Source: Desulfurispora thermophila DSM 16022 (GTDB taxonomy: Bacteria; Bacillota; Desulfotomaculia; Desulfotomaculales; Desulfurisporaceae). Taken from it: a stretch of 64,000 nt of DNA. Each line of letters starts with the position of its first letter. Position 1 is the first letter of the stretch. The stretch is taken from the NCBI RefSeq assembly GCF_000376385.1, contig NZ_AQWN01000012.1, positions 1 through 64,000 of the forward strand, in the 5' to 3' direction. Positions 58,976-64,000 of this stretch are shown here, in pieces. The position numbers were made by a program, and so were the translations under genes. The notes beneath the pieces were generated by a model. That model made no database searches, was not told the DNA's origin, and saw only the letters and a list, made by a program, of their open reading frames with translations.

Positions 58976-59635
58976 TTACGCTGTAATACTCAGATCGGGT
59001 GCCGGGGCGGGCCGGGCTGAGCCGTTGAGCGCGGGCTGCATTTGCTCATAGCCGGCCTGGAAGGCCCGCTGGTTTACGGCGTGCAGTTTTTCCGGCAGCA
59101 TGGTCAGCAGGCTGGCCAGCAGTTCGCCGGGCGTAAAGGGCAGGCCGGGCAGGGCGGCGAAAGCGCCCAGCAGGGCCGCGTTGGCGGTTTTGATGTTGCC
59201 CGCCGCCCGGGCCAGGTCGGTTGTGTCCAGCAGGTACAGCCGGCCGCCCCGGGCGGCAATAGCCCGGGTCAGGTATGAGGTAAGGGCCTGCTGGTCGTAG
59301 GTGGACAGGCCCAGGCGCACGGTGACAGGCACAATGGCCGTCCGGCTGACCAGGGCCGTGCCGCCCGGGCGCAGTTTGGCCAGGCCGCGCACTGCCTCGG
59401 CCAGCTCCAGTCCCAGCAGAAAATCGGCCCGGCCGTCGGGTATGATGGGGCCGTGGATGCCGGTTCCCAGGCGAACGTGGCCGGTGACCGGCCCTTCCCG
59501 CTGGGCCATGCCGATCACTTCCGATGTGCGCACGGGCAGGCCTTTGCCCATGGTTGCCCGGGCCAGGGTGTGGGCGGCCAGCACGGAACCCTGGCCCCCC
59601 ACGCCGCAGATGACTATATCCAGTCTTTCCATCAT
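58976..59635 (-). CDS. iorB: Indolepyruvate ferredoxin oxidoreductase, beta subunit
   Basis: The 219 residues form the gamma-type domain of 2-oxoacid:acceptor oxidoreductases (DIVICGVGGQGSVLAAHTLA, RTSEVIGMAQREGPVTGHVR). With IorA it oxidatively decarboxylates aryl pyruvates to aryl-acetyl-CoA, reducing ferredoxin. ATG at 59635 has AGGAG 8 nt upstream; the longer frame overlaps iorA and is not family-like. Gene spacing from iorA is 2 bp. Confidence 0.93.
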   Translation of the reverse strand: MMERLDIVICGVGGQGSVLAAHTLARATMGKGLPVRTSEVIGMAQREGPVTGHVRLGTGIHGPIIPDGRADFLLGLELAEAVRGLAKLRPGGTALVSRTAIVPVTVRLGLSTYDQQALTSYLTRAIAARGGRLYLLDTTDLARAAGNIKTANAALLGAFAALPGLPFTPGELLASLLTMLPEKLHAVNQRAFQAGYEQMQPALNGSARPAPAPDLSITA

Positions 59636-59637
59636 GA

Positions 59638-61533
59638 TTATCGCTCCTTTATTTGAATGGCCTCCGCCGGGCAGACCTGGGTGCATACACCGCAGCCGTG
59701 GCAGCCTGCTCCTGTTTGCACCGTGCCGTCGGCCTGTCGTTCCAGGGCCGGACAGCCCAGTTCTTCCACGCACTGGCCGCACGCCAGACAGGCCTGGCTG
59801 TCCACTGCGCAGCGCTTTTGCGACCGCACCAGCGCCACACATTCCCTTTGCAGCACTACCACGGCCGGGCCGGGGTGCAGGACGGCCTGGCGGATTGCCG
59901 CCTGCGCTTCACCCAGATTGTAGGGGTCGGCTTCCATGACCAGGCCGGCCCCGCAGGCCCGGGCGATGGCGGCGATATTAATTGCGGGCGCTTTGTTGCC
60001 ACTGGCGGTGCGCCCCAGGCCGGGGTGGGGCTGGTGGCCGGTCATGGCCGTGGTGCGGTTGTCCAGCACCACCACAGTGATGTCCGTGCCGTTGTACACC
60101 GCGTTGATCAAACCGGGGATGCCGGTGTGGAAAAAGGTGGAGTCCCCGATAAAGGCGATGTGTTTGCGTTGGGGTTCGGCCCGCTGCAGGCCGGCGGCTA
60201 TGGTGATGCCCGCCCCCATGCACAGGCAGGTATGGGTGGCGGAGAGGGGCGGCATGGCCCCCAGGGTGTAGCAACCGATGTCGCCGCAAAAGACCACGTC
60301 CAGGTCGGCGGTGGCCTGCCGTGCCGCGTAGAAGGAAGCGCGGTGCGGGCAGCCGGCGCACAGCACGGGCGGGCGCATGGGCAGGGGCGGTGTGGTGTCG
60401 CTCCGGGTGTTGCCCGGGTTGGGGCAAGCAGGCACCTGTCCCCGGTCGGTGCTGTCCAGTGGGGTTTCGGCGGTGGGCGGCAGGTACGAGCAGGAAATGG
60501 CCGGAGCAAAACGCCGGGCAAATTGCTCCAGCACGTGCCGCACTTTGTCCACATCCAGTTCGCCTTCCCGTGGTACCAGACCGTCCTGTTTGCCGGATAT
60601 GGTCACGGGCAGTTGGTCGCGCCAGGCCAGCAGTGCCACCTGTTCTTCCACCACCGGGTAGAGTTCTTCCACCACCAGCACGTGCTTGACCTGGCTTAGC
60701 AGTTGCCGCACCGGCTGTTCGGGCAGGGGGTAAGGCGTGCCGATGTGCAGCACAGTGGCCTCTATACCCGCTATCTCCAGCGCTTCCAGCACGTATCCGG
60801 TACTCACGCCGCAGGAGATAATGCCCAGTGTATCCCCTGTGCTCTGGCGCACCAGCCGGTTGAAGGGCGACTGCTGCAGGATCTCCCGGGCCTTGTCCTG
60901 CTGGGCGTTCAGCCAGGGGTGGCGGCGGGCGGTCAGGGAAGGCAGGATGACCCAGCGCGGGTCTTTATCAAAGCCTTCCACCGCCCGTGGTGTTGGTTGG
61001 GTATCGGGCAGGGGCACATCCTGGCAGACGTGGCAAACCCGGGTGGTGGGGCGCAGCAGCACGGGCAGGCCCAGTTTTTCGGAAAGGTCAAAAGCATAGC
61101 GGGCCATATCCTTGGCCTCTTGCGGAGTGGCCGGGTCCAGCACGGGCAGTTTGGCCAGGCGGGCCACAAAGCGGCTGTCCTGCTCGGTTTGCGAACTGTG
61201 CGGGCCGGGGTCGTCGGCCACCACCAGCACCAGTCCCCCTTTGACGCCAATGTATGCCAGGCTCATCAGGGGGTCCAAGGCCACATTCAGCCCCACCTGT
61301 TTCATGGCCGCCAGGGCCCGCGCTCCGGCGTAAGAGGCGCCGATGGCCGTCTCCAGAGCCACTTTTTCATTGACCGACCATTCAGCGTATATGTTGTGCT
61401 CCCCGGCGAGCTGGGCCAGGGTGGCCAGGATTTCCGAGGAAGGGGTGCCCGGATAGGCGGCGGCCACCTGCACGCCCGCTTCCAGGGCTCCGTAAGCGAT
61501 GGCCTGGTTGCCCATGAGCAGTTTTACTGGCAT
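59638..61533 (-). CDS. iorA: Indolepyruvate ferredoxin oxidoreductase, alpha subunit
   Basis: The 631 residues combine the pyrimidine-binding domain (NQAIAYGALEAGVQVAAAYPGTPSSEI), the TPP-binding domain (CGDIGCYTLG, MGAGITIAAGLQ, GDSTFFHTGIPGL), and two C-terminal ferredoxin-type clusters (CLACGQCVEELGCP, CHGCGVCTQVCPAEAI). The enzyme uses thiamine pyrophosphate and Fe-S clusters in the cytoplasm to oxidise indolepyruvate, phenylpyruvate and hydroxyphenylpyruvate. It is the first gene of iorA-iorB-paaK and follows a long leader. Confidence 0.95.
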   Translation of the reverse strand: MPVKLLMGNQAIAYGALEAGVQVAAAYPGTPSSEILATLAQLAGEHNIYAEWSVNEKVALETAIGASYAGARALAAMKQVGLNVALDPLMSLAYIGVKGGLVLVVADDPGPHSSQTEQDSRFVARLAKLPVLDPATPQEAKDMARYAFDLSEKLGLPVLLRPTTRVCHVCQDVPLPDTQPTPRAVEGFDKDPRWVILPSLTARRHPWLNAQQDKAREILQQSPFNRLVRQSTGDTLGIISCGVSTGYVLEALEIAGIEATVLHIGTPYPLPEQPVRQLLSQVKHVLVVEELYPVVEEQVALLAWRDQLPVTISGKQDGLVPREGELDVDKVRHVLEQFARRFAPAISCSYLPPTAETPLDSTDRGQVPACPNPGNTRSDTTPPLPMRPPVLCAGCPHRASFYAARQATADLDVVFCGDIGCYTLGAMPPLSATHTCLCMGAGITIAAGLQRAEPQRKHIAFIGDSTFFHTGIPGLINAVYNGTDITVVVLDNRTTAMTGHQPHPGLGRTASGNKAPAINIAAIARACGAGLVMEADPYNLGEAQAAIRQAVLHPGPAVVVLQRECVALVRSQKRCAVDSQACLACGQCVEELGCPALERQADGTVQTGAGCHGCGVCTQVCPAEAIQIKER

Positions 61534-61846
61534 TGGTGATCACTCCCGTCAGTTATTGGGGCGGCATAATTTTCTGCCCGGCTATGGATGAGCCGGGGCG
61601 GGCAGAACCTGGTACGCCGTGCGGAAAAAACAAAAAACCGGGCCTGAGCCCGGTTTTTCCGCCAGCAAAAGATCCTCGCGGTGTTTTTCGGTAAAAAATA
61701 AAAAACACCGCTCGTCTCTGCCCCGGCTCAACTAAACTCTGCTCTGCTCAGCTGGGTATAAACTTGTATCAGGGTAAATTCTCGAATACTCTCAACTGGT
61801 CTGCGGCACATTCCTGTACCGCAGTTTGTTCCCATACTTAAGCTCA
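61534..61846 (-). promoter_or_regulatory. Structured leader of the ior operon (possible attenuator or riboswitch)
   Basis: About 310 nt of untranslated leader follow a good promoter. It contains a hairpin CTGCGGTAC...GTGCCGCAG near the 5' end, a long stem at 61678-61711 (GCGGTGTTTTT/AAAAACACCGC), and a terminator at 61633-61658. A terminator inside a leader suggests conditional readthrough. Short stretches (CTGAT...TATACC.AGC) recall a TPP riboswitch, and the enzyme needs TPP, but I cannot fold a full aptamer. No T-box sequence was found. Confidence 0.45.
61633..61658 (-). terminator. Intrinsic terminator within the ior leader
   Basis: AAAACCGGGC pairs with GCCCGGTTTT across CTGA-type loop bases; on the minus strand TTTTTTGTTTTTT follows. 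It lies 100 bp upstream of iorA. Confidence 0.8.
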
Positions 61847-61875
61847 ATTATAAAGTCCGGTATACGTGTCGTCAA
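61847..61875 (-). promoter_or_regulatory. ior operon promoter
   Basis: TTGACG (61870-61875), a 17-nt spacer and TATAAT (61847-61852) on the minus strand: a near-consensus housekeeping promoter. Confidence 0.75.
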
Positions 61876-61898
61876 GTGGTTACTGTTGCGCTATGGCG

Positions 61899-62123
61899 TT
61901 ATAGCAAGTCAATCAATTCTTCCACCGTCAGTCCGGCCTGGTTGAGGATGGATTTAACAACAATGGGGCTAAGTACTTCGCCTGCATGTACCGGCACCGT
62001 AACGAGCGGGCGTCCAGGCCTGGACAGGTGGTAATGACTACCGGATACTCTTACCACTTCAAACCCTGCCCGTTGCAAGGCCCTTAAAATTTCCTTTCCT
62101 GTCACGCGGGGTAGCCGTGTCAT
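61899..62123 (-). CDS. hicA: HicA-family toxin
   Basis: The 74-residue mRNA interferase has a double-stranded-RNA-binding-like fold. The catalytic-histidine motif is VRVSGSHYHLSRPG, followed by VTVPVHAGEVLSPIVVKSIL. It overlaps hicB by 4 bp, with the antitoxin first, a frequent arrangement. A terminator-like hairpin pair lies downstream in the ior leader. Confidence 0.92.
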   Translation of the reverse strand: MTRLPRVTGKEILRALQRAGFEVVRVSGSHYHLSRPGRPLVTVPVHAGEVLSPIVVKSILNQAGLTVEELIDLL

Positions 62124-62347
62124 ACCACACTTACCTGTACTTCCGCAAATTCCACATCGCTGTCAGGAATCGGCTGGCCTATGGCCTTTGCTGCCTCAAG
62201 GTAGCCGGTTATAGCTTCCTGGATACGCTCCAGAGCTTCTTCTCTGTTTTTGCCCTGAGAGATACAGCCGGGTAGTGCCGGCACAGTGACGACAAACACC
62301 TTTTCATCCGGGCACCACTCCAGGATTACCTTAAACCTGCGCTGCAT
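62120..62347 (-). CDS. hicB: HicB-family antitoxin
   Basis: The 75 residues have the HicB partial RNase H-like fold (KVILEWCPDEKVFVVTVPALPGCISQGKNREEALERIQEAI). The ATG at 62347 follows GGAGAGGAGG, so the longer frame from 62398 is not used. There is no separate DNA-binding domain, so regulation may be indirect. Confidence 0.9.
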   Translation of the reverse strand: MQRRFKVILEWCPDEKVFVVTVPALPGCISQGKNREEALERIQEAITGYLEAAKAIGQPIPDSDVEFAEVQVSVV

Positions 62348-62446
62348 TTGGGTCCTCCTCTCCTCTGGTAAGAGTGCCGGGCTTTCTGATGGGGCCACTG
62401 ATTCTCAAGTATATCATAGCACATCGCCAAAGATAGGCAATGCGGT

Positions 62447-62480
62447 AAAAACACAAAAGGCTTCCTTATTACGGAAGCCT
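62447..62480 (-). terminator. Terminator after the tRNA-Gly remnant
   Basis: AGGCTTCC/GGAAGCCT hairpin followed on the minus strand by TTTGTGTTTTT, 10 bp past the tRNA 3' end. It would end tRNA transcription. Confidence 0.75.
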
Positions 62481-62487
62481 GGCCAAA

Positions 62488-62534
<47 letters not shown>

Positions 62535-63286
62535 TTTCAGGAGGCCAATAATTGTTGCCTTCACCTATTATTAAATGCCAGTATTTATGCGGCTTTCAGC
62601 GATTGATGGTTTTTACCCAGTCGCTAATTTTTTTAAGGTTTTTTATTTGCATTGCAGTAATTTTGCAGTAAAAAAAATTCCCAAAAACCGTTGGCGGACA
62701 AAGCTTTCATACAGCGCATCAAATATACCCGCGCAACCTAAACCATTTTAACGTAAAGCGTTCAATTAGCATGTTGGATATTAGCGTCTACCTTATTTGC
62801 TAATGAATTTTTGATAAATATTTTTGAATAGCAGCAGGAAAATTCCTCTTTGTGTCGTATAGACCCTAACTTTTCTTAGTTCTTATTATTAATTTTACTA
62901 CGTGTGTTCATATGTGACTGAGACATATGTTACGCGCGAGTAAGATAAACGACAATAAATTGCGTTTTCCTTTCAATACGGGACCATGCTCATGAATTTG
63001 AGAGTAGACCAGGTTAAATGTACCAATGCTATAATTTTAGGAGCTAGATAAAGCTGTTCCGCGAAAGGGGGCAATTGCTATATATAGCTGAGCAGGGAAA
63101 TGCGTAACAGGCATAGAAAGTAATTTAAACAAATGAATGCAGCGCAAATGAACACACTTACAATTAAAAAAAAAGCCCCACCTGTGGCCAGCAGCGACAG
63201 GCGGTTCACTCATAAAGATATAAAAAGATTGCGTGTACGTTACATTATAAAAACGAGTGGACTTATAAGTCAAAGTTTGCTGAGGG

Positions 63287-63334
63287 CCACAGGACGGGGT
63301 CTATTCTGGTATGTCCCCGTACCTGTGGTTTTTT
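63287..63334 (+). terminator. Terminator-like hairpin in the element
   Basis: CCACAGG-A-CGGGG pairs with CCCCG-TA-CCTGTGG, followed by TTTTTT. No plus-strand gene is evident just upstream, so it may end a small RNA or block readthrough. Confidence 0.5.
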
Positions 63335-63384
63335 GTCGCTTATAGCGACCGTAACTTTTAGTTACTCGTTATAGCGTGTTAACA
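63335..63384. promoter_or_regulatory. Tandem palindromes upstream of the excisionase-like gene
   Basis: GTCGC-TTATA-GCGAC (63335-63349), GTAAC-TTTTA-GTTAC (63351-63365) and TGTTAACA (63377-63384) lie in series. They are followed by TGATAA/ATGATG repeats to about 63422. They could be operators for an element regulator or part of an element origin. Confidence 0.4.
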
Positions 63385-63487
63385 CTTAATGCCATTTGAT
63401 AACACATGATAATATATGATGCTGCATGAAAAAGATTGGGATAGACTTGTCAGCCTTGGCAACATTAATTAGTTAGGGGGTAGCCAA

Positions 63488-63691
63488 ATGGCTAAACAAT
63501 GCAAGCAGTTAGACTGGAGCACCTTGCCGGCATTTTTCGGCCCTCGAGAACTGGCCCGCCTGCTGGGCATTGGCGAGGCAGCGGCATATACTATGGCCCG
63601 CCAGCCGGGCTTCCCTGTGCTCAAGGTGGGGCGCCAGTACCGCATTAGCCGGGAGGGCTTACAACGGTGGCTTGAGCAGCAACTTGGATAA
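63488..63691 (+). CDS. Excisionase-like small helix-turn-helix protein
   Basis: The 67-residue protein carries a MerR/excisionase-type DNA-binding domain: GPRELARLLGIGEAAAYTMARQPGFPVLKVGRQYRISREGLQRWLEQQL. This is the HTH_17 pattern with a wing ending in the recognition-strand RQYRISRE. AGGGGG precedes the ATG at 63488. The context (integrated element, primase next) suits an excisionase or element regulator. Confidence 0.82.
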   Translation: MAKQCKQLDWSTLPAFFGPRELARLLGIGEAAAYTMARQPGFPVLKVGRQYRISREGLQRWLEQQLG

Positions 63692-63754
63692 GCCCCGCTC
63701 CCCAGGGCAAAAACAAAAGCCCGCGCGGGCGCGGGCAGACGTGGGAGGAACCTC

Positions 63755-64000
63755 ATGGCCAGTATAGCACAATTCACGGTTAATATCCAGTCCATTGAAC
63801 ATATACTCTCCCGATTAAATGGTGTAAAACCTGACGGTAAAAGTGGATACTTTGCCTTCTGCCCCGCTCACCCTGATGGTACCAAACAGCGCCGGCAAAG
63901 CTTACACCTTTCCCTCAAGGATGGAAAGATACTCCTTCACTGCTTTGCTGGCTGTTCAACCGAAAACATAGTCCAGGCCCTGGGCCTCTCAATGAAAGAC
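63755..64000 (+). CDS. DNA primase-like protein, N-terminal zinc-finger region (partial)
   Basis: The frame is open from ATG 63755 (GGAGG upstream) to the window edge: 82 residues. It contains a CHC2-type primase zinc finger, FCPAHPDGTKQRRQSLHLS then KILLHCFAGCSTENIVQALGL, with Cys-x2-His and Cys-x4-Cys ligands. Mobile-element primase/helicase proteins often start this way. The rest lies outside the window. A hairpin (GCCCGCGC/GCGCGGGC, about 63718-63736) lies between it and the excisionase-like gene, with a T tract only on the minus strand. Confidence 0.8.
   Translation, partial: MASIAQFTVNIQSIEHILSRLNGVKPDGKSGYFAFCPAHPDGTKQRRQSLHLSLKDGKILLHCFAGCSTENIVQALGLSMKD

Larger units (their letters stand above)
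62535..63487. other. AT-rich non-coding end of the integrated element
   Basis: I see no convincing gene in these 950 bp. There is a TGCAGTAA direct repeat pair at about 62654-62671, a terminator-like hairpin at 63287-63334, and a cluster of palindromes at 63335-63384. The small frame at 63133-63345 has no family-like features and spans the hairpin, so it is not called. Confidence 0.5.

Noticed and set aside
61534-61846. T-box riboswitch for the ior operon
   Set aside because: The AGGGTGGNACCGCG antiterminator sequence is absent from the leader in the correct orientation.
63133-63345. 70-codon frame in the integrated element
   Set aside because: It contains a terminator-like hairpin and has no recognisable domain. 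Coding signal is too weak to call.

Overview
The window looks like the origin-of-replication region of a GC-rich, anaerobic, probably spore-forming Firmicute. The Desulfotomaculum/Desulfofundulus/Pelotomaculum group is my best guess. The support is the Bacillus-like dnaA-dnaN-recF-remB-gyrB-gyrA order, a 16S rRNA gene with an expanded V1 region, a SCIFF peptide gene, and a ferredoxin-linked amino-acid catabolic set. This is inference from gene content; no database search was run.

Layout. 1-9200: the 5' end of a 16S rRNA gene (minus strand), then gyrA, gyrB, remB, recF, dnaN and dnaA on the minus strand, ending at a likely oriC with DnaA boxes. 9200-14900: rpmH, rnpA, yidD, yidC, jag, mnmE and mnmG diverge on the plus strand. 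14825-18757: a minus-strand biotin operon, bioY-bioD-bioA-bioB, with a BirA-type operator. 18956-20115: a small zinc-ribbon gene and rsmG. The usual parA/parB (soj/spo0J) pair does not follow rsmG. Instead there is accessory DNA: a mazEF cassette flanked by a 24-bp duplication of the rsmG 3' end, a cold-shock gene, a Phd/RelE pair and a frameshifted gene.

22567-42585 is the main find: a 20-kb co-oriented cluster of eight genes. I read it as a single-strand DNA phosphorothioation system of the SspBCD type (DUF4007 protein, P-loop ATPase, PAPS-reductase-like PP-loop protein) joined to a DptFGH/SspFGH-like restriction module (P-loop ATPase, unknown protein, giant HerA/FtsK-like ATPase). Two aspects may be undescribed. 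The SspF-like ATPase carries an N-terminal domain resembling the sulfur-binding (phosphorothioate reader) domain of ScoMcrA. The cluster also ends with a second, divergent DUF4007-like protein plus a second SspC-like ATPase. No cysteine desulfurase (SspA) and no SspE are in the window.

42600-49900: a Uma2-nuclease remnant, a YheO-like regulator, tryptophanase and an NSS-family transporter (tryptophan catabolism), ridA, an orphan SCIFF peptide gene, an IS200/IS605-type element with intact tnpB, a probable omega RNA and an internally deleted tnpA, and an orphan antitoxin. 49919-55904: clpB, a dnaJ-like gene and dnaK on the minus strand, with a CtsR-like direct repeat upstream. 56197-62398: an AhpD-like protein, a PIN toxin/antitoxin pair, an iorA-iorB-paaK operon (indolepyruvate:ferredoxin oxidoreductase plus aryl-CoA ligase) behind a long structured leader, and hicAB. 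62490-64000: the 3' half of a tRNA-Gly gene marks the end of an integrated element carrying an excisionase-like gene and the start of a primase.

The tryptophanase/transporter and ior/paaK genes together suggest uptake and oxidative fermentation of aromatic amino acids. The accessory segments are rich in toxin-antitoxin modules and remnants, as expected of a defence island in an origin-proximal location.
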